NCBI RefSeq assembly: GCF_900119155.1
Contig: NZ_FPIR01000014.1
Coordinates: 57,733-121,732 of the forward strand
Direction of reading: 5' to 3'
DNA length: 64,000 bases
Source: Ruminococcus sp. YE71
GTDB lineage: Bacteria > Bacillota > Clostridia > Oscillospirales > Ruminococcaceae
The notes under the pieces were generated by a model that did no database searches, was not told the origin of the DNA, and saw only the letters and a list, made by a program, of their open reading frames with translations. This document shows positions 35,101 through 43,100 of the stretch, piece by piece. Position 1 is the stretch's first letter. Every line of letters starts with the position of its first letter. The position numbers and the translations under genes are program-made.

Positions 35101-36722
35101 CCGCCTGCATCATTTGGATTGGTGGTATAGCCCATCTCGTTTCCGATAGACCATGCAACGATAGCAGGATTGTTTTTCAGACGCTCGTATGCAGTCTCGG
35201 TCCTGTCCATAGCCAGTTCGTAGAACAGAGCCTTGGAGTCATTGTTCTTGCCGTCCTGAAGAGCGTGACATTCCATATTGGTCTCGCCCATCATGTACAT
35301 ACCGTACTTGTTGCACAACCAGTAGAGGTATGAATCGTTGCTGTAATGGGATGTACGGATGGCGTTGATGTTGTGCTTCTGCATGAGGCGGATATCCTCT
35401 TCCATTGTCTTCTGAGGAACTGCCTTTCCGTAGAAGGGGTCTGAATCGTGACGGTTCACGCCTTTGAGCAGCAGACGCTTGCCGTTGATAGTTATTGGCT
35501 GCCAGTATTTTGTGGTGACGCCGTATGAATTGTCAACGGCTGTGGAAGTAAAACCTATCTCACGGAATCCCAGCTGTGCGGAGACTTTTTCCTGTACATT
35601 TCCCTTCTCGTCCTTTAGAGTGAGGACGAGAGCGTAGATATTCGGAGTCTCCGCGGACCAGAGCTTCGGGGCTGTTACATTGGTATTGATCGAGTATGTG
35701 CCCGTCTGACCTGCGCCGAGAGAATTCACGGATGTATAAGCGCCGCTGAGGATGTTGTTTCCCGCTTCGTCAAAGGCAGCAGCTTCCAGAGCCCAGCCGC
35801 TCTTATAATTGCCTGTAAGGTTCCTTACGTCGATACTCAGCTGCAACTGGGCATTCCTGTAGCTGTCGTCAAGGTCTGTGCGGACGGTATAGTCGCTTAT
35901 CTGCACGTCGGGACTGCTGACGAGGAAAACGTCACGGAAGATACCGCCGTCGTAGATCATGTCCTGATCCTCAAACCATGTGCCGTCGCAGAATTTATGC
36001 ACTTCAACTGCGAGGATGTTCTCGCCGTCGTTGAGGTAGTCGGTGATGTCGAAACGGTGAGGGCTGAAGGTGTCCTCGCTGTAGCCCACCGCCTTGCCGT
36101 TGATGAATACGTAATAAGCGGATTCTACGCCGTCAAACTGGATATAGATGCGTCTGCCGCTTTTCTTCATGGAGCTGTCGAGAGTGAACTTCTTGCGGTA
36201 AAGTCCCACGGGATTGTACTTCGTAGGAGCTGACGGACAGTTCACCCAGGGGTCATAGTCGCTCTGCCACGGCTCGCCGATGTTTGTATAGATCGAGTGG
36301 TCGAACCCGAGCGCAGTCCAGCTTTTCGGCAGCTGAACGGTCTTCCAGCCGTCGCCGTCCTTGCCCTTGTAGTCGGCATTCATGAAGCCTCCCCAGCGGT
36401 AGGGGGCAGCCTGATCGTCGTTCTGTACAACGTTGAGTTCCCAGTCCTCGCCTTCGCCTGTGAGTATCTGGAGATAGTCGGACTTTTCACGGTCATTGTA
36501 GTTCCATACGGCGTTTACAGCAGAAGCGTCGTCCTGAAAGGGGACGGGGTTGACGGAAGCCGCTTCACGGTTCACGGCAAAAACGTCCTCCGCACCCGAC
36601 TGACCCGACCACTCCCTGTGAGTGAAGGTCACATCAGCCGCAGCAGCTTTCTGCGGAGGTAAACCGTACAATGATTGGGTCAGCATCATGGCCGACACAA
36701 CAAATGTGAACTTTTTCTTCAT
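32136..36722 (-). CDS. Secreted GH2 beta-galactosidase with LamG-like and two FN3/CBM37-like modules
   Basis: A 1528-residue exported glycoside hydrolase. After the signal peptide (MKKKFTFVVSAMM...AAAADV) come the GH2 jelly-roll, immunoglobulin-like and TIM-barrel domains. The acid/base is E529 in WSIGNEMG and the nucleophile E598 in MCEYDHAMGN; NRHDSDP and the LacZ C-terminal Bgal_small domain follow. Next are a LamG-like domain (SFTVEAEFVPTGNPDFNMIA and on) and two FN3/CBM37-like tails ending AVTVTIK. The start at 36722 has AAGGAGG upstream. Most LacZ enzymes are cytoplasmic, so export with binding modules suggests attack on galactose-containing polysaccharide outside the cell. Confidence 0.9.
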   Translation of the reverse strand: MKKKFTFVVSAMMLTQSLYGLPPQKAAAADVTFTHREWSGQSGAEDVFAVNREAASVNPVPFQDDASAVNAVWNYNDREKSDYLQILTGEGEDWELNVVQNDDQAAPYRWGGFMNADYKGKDGDGWKTVQLPKSWTALGFDHSIYTNIGEPWQSDYDPWVNCPSAPTKYNPVGLYRKKFTLDSSMKKSGRRIYIQFDGVESAYYVFINGKAVGYSEDTFSPHRFDITDYLNDGENILAVEVHKFCDGTWFEDQDMIYDGGIFRDVFLVSSPDVQISDYTVRTDLDDSYRNAQLQLSIDVRNLTGNYKSGWALEAAAFDEAGNNILSGAYTSVNSLGAGQTGTYSINTNVTAPKLWSAETPNIYALVLTLKDEKGNVQEKVSAQLGFREIGFTSTAVDNSYGVTTKYWQPITINGKRLLLKGVNRHDSDPFYGKAVPQKTMEEDIRLMQKHNINAIRTSHYSNDSYLYWLCNKYGMYMMGETNMECHALQDGKNNDSKALFYELAMDRTETAYERLKNNPAIVAWSIGNEMGYTTNPNDAGGMFRDMIWYFKKNDPTRPVHSEGQHFGMGVDMGSDMYPGSDIIRYNAGVGKMPYVMCEYDHAMGNSVGALKEYWDAVRSADNMLGGFIWDWVDQSRAVALPNGGWDYYSESYAHKNLYSDESRGKFFGYGGDWGDKPNDNSFCENGIICPDRTPQPEADEVRYQYQSFWFSANAQQLAQNTVSVYNENNFLDLSDFTVEWKLLKNGSEIDSGTVRDAKCAPLTSADITVPFRLPKTYYSGDEFILDISVKTKKATDLLPSGTEVAYEQISLDSAGISAKYDGGDAELTIVDAGYAYVPTNNRNDFNFAINKSTGLIEKYSYKGTLLIENGPTPNFWRGNVENDNGWGAKDLYDKAWERAMDGAKVTGIETGDASDGAKTVTSHLELPNAGSTKVDIKYTIYPDGRVNCDFKVDATRSGLGNFIRVGSMMTLPEGSEQLSWYGNKTESFNDRKSGGRQGIWESTVSEQYFPYLKADDCGNLTDVKWISVKNKANKTGLLIAANGTVEASALHFYPEDLQQADHVYKLSPRKETVLSVDYGSMGTGTATCGQGTLEKYRLPSGRTYSWSYTIIPVDTDTDGKSMSATVAKLRSDGVSIQDKSSNALTIPIKTPATLKSTSEGNAVSGSLSIPSSNSLGASLEGKHSFTVEAEFVPTGNPDFNMIASKGDCAFGLRTEKGQLYFFVHAGGEWRTVSYKTGTDEASGWIGKKHQLAGIYDADSNTIKIYCDGKMLTEKSTGTTAGITSSSYDLTLGACPETGRTSMADFYEFRVYSKALTESELASQNTASPAYGPDSKYVQLWLDFDNVVSPVPANPTVSYEAGDGAVKLTWNKVSGAEKYAVGAYVGGAWKILDTCPATASSYVLKNLNAGMNYKVAVIAMFDGKWNMDISNAIVVTPKEATPQYPVVKAQVQGSAFRLSWGAVKGADKYAVVYYSAGKWRLLDQFDAASTSYARTKVPAGTYRIVVGARINGKWDLTSLNSRAVTVTIK

Positions 36723-36805
36723 ATAGACCTCCTTATATTTTGAGCCGTTATCTATCAGCAAATGTGCTGCCTGCGGCTCATGATGGTATCACACAGTATT
36801 TTTCG

Positions 36806-36827
36806 ATTCAAACAAATATATTTGAAT
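36806..36827 (-). promoter_or_regulatory. Inverted repeat upstream of the GH2 gene
   Basis: ATTCAAA-N8-TTTGAAT, perfect 7-bp arms, about 90 bp before the start codon. A weak leftward promoter (TTGAAT, 17 bases, TACCAT) overlaps it. A second imperfect repeat (GTACA..TGTAC) follows at about 36833-36854. The rest of 36723-37113 holds no gene. Confidence 0.45.
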
Positions 36828-37113
36828 TTAGCGGTACATTTTATTAATATTGTACAAATAAATATGCGTGAGTGCAACCCCAAAAATGAAGAAAAGGTGG
36901 AAAAATTACATAAGAAAAATACACAAAAGCTATGCCGAAGGTCGATATACTGCACCTTTGTAGAGAGTGACGAAATTCTGTGCGGCAATTTGTATGTTAT
37001 GTATATAGGTCGGAGCTCTCAGAAATTTGATTGCGTTTTCAGGGAAGGTGTGGTATAATCAAGAGGTAACAGCAGGCGGTCGGCTTGCTTAAAACGTAAA
37101 AATGTGGTGCGAT

Positions 37114-37860
37114 ATGAACTATAAAGAATTTGGCAGGGATAATCCGAAAACGATAATACTTCTGCACGGCGGAGGTCTGTCATGGTGGAATTACCGTGAG
37201 GAAGCGGAAGCCATGAAAAGTGAATATCATGTCATCATCCCTATCTTAGACGGTCACGCAGGGAGCGATAGGCATTTTACGACCATCGAGGATAATTCCG
37301 CTGAGATCATTGATTTCATACAAGAACGACTGGGCGATTCGGTATTTATGATCGGCGGATTATCCCTCGGCGGACAGATCCTGCTTGAAATGCTGTCACA
37401 GCAGGGTGATATTTGCAAGCACGCTATCGTGGAAAGTGCGATGGCTGTCCCTTCGAGGTTCACAAACACCATGATACGTCCTGCGTTCGGGTGCAGTTAT
37501 CCGCTTATCAGGCAAAAATGGTTTTCCGGGCTGCAATTTCGCCAGCTGCGTATGAAACCTGAACTGTTTGACGATTACTACCGTGACACCTGCAAGATAC
37601 AAAAGGACGATATGATCGCTTTTCTCCAAGCGAATACTTCATACAGTCTAAATGAGTCGATCAAAAGGTGTTCGGCAGATGTCCATATTTTTTATGGAGA
37701 GAAGGAAAATCGGGGCATCAGAAGATCTGCTCAGACCATCCATGACGCACTTCCCGATAGTTCGATAACGGGACTTCCGGAAATGTATCATGGGGATTTT
37801 TCTATCAATCATTCCCGTGATTACGTTACTGCTGTCAGGTCGATCGCCGATGGTTCGTGA
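37114..37860 (+). CDS. Alpha/beta hydrolase
   Basis: A 248-residue alpha/beta hydrolase. It has the oxyanion loop LLHGGGLSWWNY near the N-terminus, the nucleophile Ser in GGLSLGG (about 88-94), an acid candidate in VHIFYGEKENRG, and the catalytic His in MYHGDFS near the C-terminus. The start at 37114 is chosen because GGTG lies just upstream; an ATG at 37102 is the alternative. A terminator follows at 37906. The substrate is unknown, and it is monocistronic. Confidence 0.8.
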   Translation: MNYKEFGRDNPKTIILLHGGGLSWWNYREEAEAMKSEYHVIIPILDGHAGSDRHFTTIEDNSAEIIDFIQERLGDSVFMIGGLSLGGQILLEMLSQQGDICKHAIVESAMAVPSRFTNTMIRPAFGCSYPLIRQKWFSGLQFRQLRMKPELFDDYYRDTCKIQKDDMIAFLQANTSYSLNESIKRCSADVHIFYGEKENRGIRRSAQTIHDALPDSSITGLPEMYHGDFSINHSRDYVTAVRSIADGS

Positions 37861-37905
37861 TGTTGATGTTGTTTCACAGACAATTTCAACTGAATATTCC
37901 CCGAT

Positions 37906-37932
37906 GCAGAGCTGCACAGGCTCTGCATTTTT
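37906..37932 (+). terminator. Terminator after the hydrolase
   Basis: GCAGAGC pairs with GCTCTGC, followed by ATTTTTC. Confidence 0.65.
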
Positions 37933-38000
37933 CTGCCCGATCAAAAATCCCCGTAACGTATCTCTGAAATAATATGATATTTCGGTCAGAGCTTCAATAT

Positions 38001-38663
38001 TTATCCGTCCCCGACCGAACTAAGCAAACCGTCGTCCTCCATTCTGCCCATTTCCCGCGATAAGGCACTTCGGTTGACGCCCATGAACTCGGCAAGAGCA
38101 GTCTGAGTAAATGGCACTTTCACGCTTCCGTCCTCACGCTTCGGAAGGCTTTCAAGATAGATGATCACCTTGTCTCGGAGTGTTTTCTGACCGAATATCC
38201 TGATCTTTGTGCTGAGAAATACATTCCGCCTTGAAAGCGCCTGTATCAGATTGACCGACATTTTCAGCTGATATGTGTGTTTGAGCGCCTCCGTATCATA
38301 CAGCACCGTGAAGTCAAAAAACAGCACCGATACGTCGGTCATGGCTCGCAGTTGTATCGGGCTGCACTGTATCTGCGAACAGGCAAGAGATTCGCCGATC
38401 AGCGTACCCGCCGTGAAATGGTTCATGTTGATCTTGTCGTAATTCTCATTGATGAACGAGCCCTCCAGACTGCCTTCGAGCAGCTGGATGCCGTATCTGA
38501 ACGGGTCGCCCAGCGTGATGATGTAGTCGTCCTTGCGGTAGGTCCTGAACTGCGTTTTCAGGAATTTCAGCGAATCGGGCAGATGCTCCTGCGTTATCCC
38601 GTTGAACAGCGCACAGTCTGCGATGAGGTCTTTATACTTGCCGAAAACGGCCTGTTCTTTCAT
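38001..38663 (-). CDS. Crp/Fnr-family regulator
   Basis: A 220-residue regulator with an N-terminal cyclic-nucleotide-binding-like beta roll (about 30-125) and a C-terminal helix-turn-helix (TQTALAEFMGVNRSALSREM). No Fnr-type Cys cluster is seen. The start at 38663 has GGGGG upstream. Its own -35 box overlaps the palindrome CTGTTGCCCGTGCAACAG, and the divergent ferredoxin promoter has the same palindrome centred at about -41.5. Autorepression and activation of the ferredoxin gene are inferred. Confidence 0.9.
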   Translation of the reverse strand: MKEQAVFGKYKDLIADCALFNGITQEHLPDSLKFLKTQFRTYRKDDYIITLGDPFRYGIQLLEGSLEGSFINENYDKINMNHFTAGTLIGESLACSQIQCSPIQLRAMTDVSVLFFDFTVLYDTEALKHTYQLKMSVNLIQALSRRNVFLSTKIRIFGQKTLRDKVIIYLESLPKREDGSVKVPFTQTALAEFMGVNRSALSREMGRMEDDGLLSSVGDG

Positions 38664-38685
38664 GGAGATACCCCCTTTTTCTGTT

Positions 38686-38714
38686 ATTATAGCACAAAAC
38701 TGTTGCCCGTGCAA
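38686..38714 (-). promoter_or_regulatory. Promoter of the Crp/Fnr-family gene
   Basis: On the minus strand TTGCAC (38714-38709), 17 bases, TATAAT (38691-38686). The -35 box lies inside the palindromic operator. Confidence 0.75.
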
Positions 38715-38743
38715 CAGCTTATCTCAGAAAAACATGGTATAAT
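38700..38743 (+). promoter_or_regulatory. Crp/Fnr-type operator and ferredoxin promoter
   Basis: CTGTTGC-CCGT-GCAACAG (38700-38717) is a perfect palindrome with 7-bp arms. TATAAT lies at 38738-38743 and there is no good -35 box. With a start near 38750 the operator centre is at about -41.5, the class II activator position. Confidence 0.75.
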
Positions 38744-38825
38744 ATTATCAGCAAAACAGAAAGCGAGGTAATTCGCGATCAACAAGTCATCGGCAGCAAA
38801 CTTAGAGAAAGTTGAGGTAATAATT

Positions 38826-39518
38826 ATGATACGAAAGATAATCGAGATAGACGAGGAAAAATGCAACGGCTGCGGTCTGTGCGCAAAGGCTTGTCACGAG
38901 GGCGCAATCGCTGTGGTTGACGGCAAGGCAAGGCTCATGAGAGACGATTTCTGCGATGGTTTCGGGGACTGTCTCCCCGCCTGCCCCATGGACGCTATCC
39001 ACTTCACAGAACGCGAAGCGGCGGCTTACGACGAAAAGGCAGTACAGGAAAACAAGCAGAAGAAGTCCGCCTGTACGGGCTTTACCTGCCCCGGTTCGGC
39101 TCTGCGGAGCTTCACCCCGAAAGAGGATAACAGCGGCGCTCGCGTGAACAGCTGTCTCCGTCAGTTTCCCGTGCAGATCAAGCTGCTGCCGACCAATGCG
39201 CCTTACTTTGACGGCGCCGACCTGCTTATAGCCGCAGACTGCACGGCTTACGCTTACGGAAATTTCCACCATGATTTCATCAAAGGCAAGATAACTCTGA
39301 TCGGCTGTCCGAAGCTCGACGCCGTTGACTACGCCGACAAGCTGACGGAGATCTTCCGCAATAACGACATCAGAAGCATCACGCTCACAAGAATGACCGT
39401 CCCCTGCTGCGGCGGTCTGGAGCAAGCCGTAAAACGGGCAATTAACGCAAGCGGCAAAAACATCCCTCTTGAAATTGCTGTCATATCGCCCGACGGGAAC
39501 ATTGTTGAAAAACGCTGA
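38826..39518 (+). CDS. 4Fe-4S ferredoxin-type protein
   Basis: A 230-residue iron-sulfur protein. The N-terminus carries two 4Fe-4S motifs, CNGCGLCAKAC and CDGFGDCLPACP. A linker with further cysteines (ACTGFTCPGSA, NSCLRQFP) and a C-terminal domain (IAADCTAYAYGNFHHDF, GCPKLDAVDY, VPCCGGLEQAV) follow. Proteins of this shape sit beside Crp/Fnr regulators and hybrid cluster protein genes in clostridia; no hcp gene is found here. GAGGTAATAATT precedes the ATG. It is probably a redox carrier or a metal-cluster chaperone for nitrosative or oxygen stress, by context. Confidence 0.8.
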   Translation: MIRKIIEIDEEKCNGCGLCAKACHEGAIAVVDGKARLMRDDFCDGFGDCLPACPMDAIHFTEREAAAYDEKAVQENKQKKSACTGFTCPGSALRSFTPKEDNSGARVNSCLRQFPVQIKLLPTNAPYFDGADLLIAADCTAYAYGNFHHDFIKGKITLIGCPKLDAVDYADKLTEIFRNNDIRSITLTRMTVPCCGGLEQAVKRAINASGKNIPLEIAVISPDGNIVEKR

Positions 39519-39730
39519 CGAGGAAGAAATCACTTGCATTGAATCATCCACAAAGAGCTGATATAGAGCACAATACACAATGACCCGACCTTCTCATTGT
39601 TCGGAATGACAAATGCAGGTTAATAGTTTTGATTATCTCCAGAATATATTGGCAAGTATTTGTAGATTATGGAATAATTATACTGTAAGATTTTTCCGTC
39701 TGCGAGTGTTAACGGCGGAAAACCCGACAG

Positions 39731-39886
39731 AGGAGGTCGGACAATATGATCAGAAATATCAGCAAGCGTTTCGCGGCAGAAGTGTATGCATTGGTTTTTG
39801 TGCTCGGCATATATCGCATAACTTATTATAACAAAGAAACAGACCGATTACAAGGTCTGTTTTTTATGAAGTTGATTTTTTTATAA
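39731..39886 (+). CDS. Possible 46-residue membrane peptide with structured leader
   Basis: An ATG at 39746 follows AGAGGAGG and opens 46 codons (MIRNISKRFAAEVYALVFVL, then GIYRITYYNKETDRLQG). There is one hydrophobic helix. The ribosome site lies in the loop of a short stem CCGAC..GTCGG (39724-39740). A terminator hairpin (ACAGACC..GGTCTGT, 39839-39860) lies inside the 3' part, so the true transcript may end before the stop. The rest of 39519-40113 holds no gene. Confidence 0.35.
   Translation, partial: RRSDNMIRNISKRFAAEVYALVFVLGIYRITYYNKETDRLQGLFFMKLIFL
39839..39868 (+). terminator. Terminator between the small ORF and the giant fusion gene
   Basis: ACAGACC pairs with GGTCTGT, followed by TTTTTT. 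Confidence 0.75.
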
Positions 39887-40113
39887 TATACTTGCATTTT
39901 AGAAGAAAGTATGCTATAATGAATAAAAGATTAATTTTCCATGTACATTAAACGTTTGAGATGATTTCCTGTTCCGCCCGAATTGCGTGTGAAACCGATA
40001 ACGCAGGAGACCGCAAAATATCTTCGTACAGAAATACCATCCCGACGAAGCATGACATAAACCGCAAAATGACGGACGAACTTTGATAATAGACTGCGAA
40101 AGGAGTGAACCAC

Positions 40114-43100
40114 ATGGCAGCACGATACTGTCCGAAATGCGGCTCACAGCTGCTTGAAGGCGCACGCTTCTGCTCGAAATGCAGGCATGAGATAAAGCAA
40201 GACTCCCGTCCGCAAGCGCATCAGGTCGAAATGAGCGGCTACTGCGCAAAGTGCGGCGCACAGCTCATAAAAGGCGCATCGTTCTGTTCCAAATGCAGGG
40301 CGCCTGTCGGCGGTCAGCCATCGTCGTCGGCGGATGTGACAACGGCTGACGAAGAGCGCTTCGGAAATATCAGCAGCACGGCAGACAGCATCGGTATCAA
40401 AGCCGCTGACTTCGCGGGCGAGTTCGGTCTCGGAGAATTCGGCGGTATCGCAGGAATTGCAAAGGGCAGACCGAGTCTTTCCGCCGTTCTTGCAGGTCTC
40501 GGCATTACTGCCGCATCATTCACGGGGCTTATGTTCCTGCCGCCTGTTGTACGGATCATAGTTTCTGCCGTTATTGCTGCTGTGTCGGCGGCACGACTCA
40601 TCATCAGCAGGGCTAAAAACAAGAAGAAAGCAGGCGACGGGGTCAGGAGGGTCTTGTCCCTGCTGATCTGCGGGCTGTTCATTGCGATGAGTGTTCCCGA
40701 TGTTTCGGTGTCTGCGCTTATGGAAAAGCCTGACGATATGAACTGGGCGTGTTCGGCTGATCTTCAGGAGGTCATGACACAGCTTAGTGATTATCAGGAT
40801 TATCTGCTTCCGCTTAACGACCACGAGAATTATACCTATGATGTTTTTCTGACCTCAGGCGGCGGAACCAATCAGAAGGAGGCGGACGGTTATGAACGGT
40901 ATTTTCATTACATCTTTGCAACAGAGATCCCGTCGCCCTACGCAAATGATTCATTACAGGGTGTGACCTATACCCGTGTGGATCTGACGCTTCCCAATTT
41001 TCCTGCTTATAAAGGCGATCTTTCGACAAAGCCGAATTACTATGCCGAATTGGTATCAAGCCTTGAATTTGACGAAATGAAAGATGATTTCGGCCAGGGC
41101 GTACCAAAGGAAGATTATATTACAAGCGTAGCAGGCTATCCGGCAAAGGGTCATGCAGGGTTAATATATGATAATAAGGGTAAGCCAATCCGTTATGAGC
41201 TGGATGTTTACGTTGACCTGACTACGCTATTCCCATGGGCACAGAACAATGAACTCGGGAAATCAATTATTGAGTTTAAGATCATTTGCTGGAACAAAGA
41301 TGAGGCCATCACTATGGCGGATCAGCTTAGAGGTATTCTGATGAGCTGGACGCCTTCAATCTCCGAGCCTGTAGTTGTCGGCGTTGACCGCGATCTGTAC
41401 GCGCTTATCTCCCCAGATGCGAAGCCGCCGGTCATTCAGGACGAAACGGTTTCGGCATCCGATTCTGAGGGAGAAGATAGCGGCACCGAGATCGACGCAG
41501 ATATCATTGACGGCAAAAACGACGACGATGACGAGGACGGCACGGTGCCCGGCGTTATCGGCACGGCTGCCGCAGTCGGCGGTTCGGGGCTTCTGGGGTT
41601 CGCCGTCGGAAAAGCGATAGACGATTCACAGAAGAAACGCAAGAAAAAGCGCTATAAAATGTTCATTAACAAAAACTTCGGCAGCACGCTCAGCACCGGC
41701 GGTCAGCCGCAGGCTGTGTTTGCCCGCATTGCCGAGATAGACGATAAAGGCGGTCTGCTCCCCTGCCCCCTGCTCACCTCGCAGATACAGGTCTTTTCCG
41801 CAGACGGTTCTCTGAGCGTTTCCGACGGTGGGATAGTGCAGGGCTATCGGTGTGCTATGGTGAGCGTTCCCGAGAGCGGCAGAACACCGTCGGGGACAGG
41901 CACGGTCACATTCCGTTTCGCCGGCGAGGGCGGAACATATACGCAGAACGTGGTGTTCAATGTGACCGAGCCGCAGATCATTTTCGGTCAGGAAAATATC
42001 GGCGTTCCGGCAAACAGAAAGCTCGAATTCGCGGTCTCGTTCGGCATAAGGGGCATGAGCGACCAGGCACGCGTGACGTATGAGTTCAGAAAGATAGGCG
42101 TTACTGACGAGACCGGCAAAAAGTCACAGATCAGGGACGAGGGTGACAATCTTGCAGTCAAGGTCGTGCCGGACAAGGAATACCCGAGGGTCTATGAAGC
42201 CGTCATCAGTGAGACGGGCACGAGCGTTCACCTGGCAGGGACGACCGAGACCTATATGCTTACCGTCACCGCAGAGGACGGCGCACCGGGCGCGGCAGGG
42301 TACTGCAAGATCACGCAGAACTTCCCCGTCTACCGCATACACCTCGGGCTGACGCTGATCGTCAGCACCCAGAGCATCGGGTGTTATTTGCAGCTGCGCC
42401 CCGAGCGTGTCGGAGTTAAGGAGCCGCGTCCCTCCGACTACGAATACTGCGTGACCGAGGGCTCGCTGCTGCTGCTCGATTATGACGAGAAGAATCAGCG
42501 TATCCTGCGCATCGCCCCCGTGCCGAAGATACCCGACAAAAAGACCGGCGAGCCCGGCAGCACAAAGGTCTACGCAAAGAAGCTGCTTGCTGACCGCTAC
42601 GCACACAAGAGCGAGGCTACAAAGGATCATCAGGCGCTTGTTGACAGCCTGGGGATAGTCGCCTTCCCGACCACCGACGTTCACAGCACAGGCGGAAGAA
42701 AGATCAAAATATGCTCCACAAAGGGCGGTCTTGACGCTCCGATGCGTATGAATGCGGAAATCGAGATCAAGATAAATTACAAGGGCAAAGAGCTTTCGGT
42801 GCGCCGCGAGGTGCTGCTGCTCTCGCAGCCGTTCCTGACATTTGAAAGCTCCGATGAAAAGTACAGGCATCAGAAGGAGGAAGAGCAGACAAGGCAGTAT
42901 CTGCTCCATGTTCAGGAGCGTATCTGGCACAACTATATGAACCACCTCGACTCGCTCTACAACATGATCGACCGTATGCTGACAGGCTACGATGAACGCT
43001 TCGGCTTCGACAAGAATCAGCTGAATAACGTCATCAGGATATGGCAGGGCTTCTTGCAGGGAACGCATACCGGCGCGAGGGGCGATACCGAGCCTGTCAC

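Noticed and set aside
39613..39831. 72-codon plus-strand ORF before the giant fusion gene
   Set aside because: No ribosome site; it overlaps the better-supported small ORF at 39746 in another frame.
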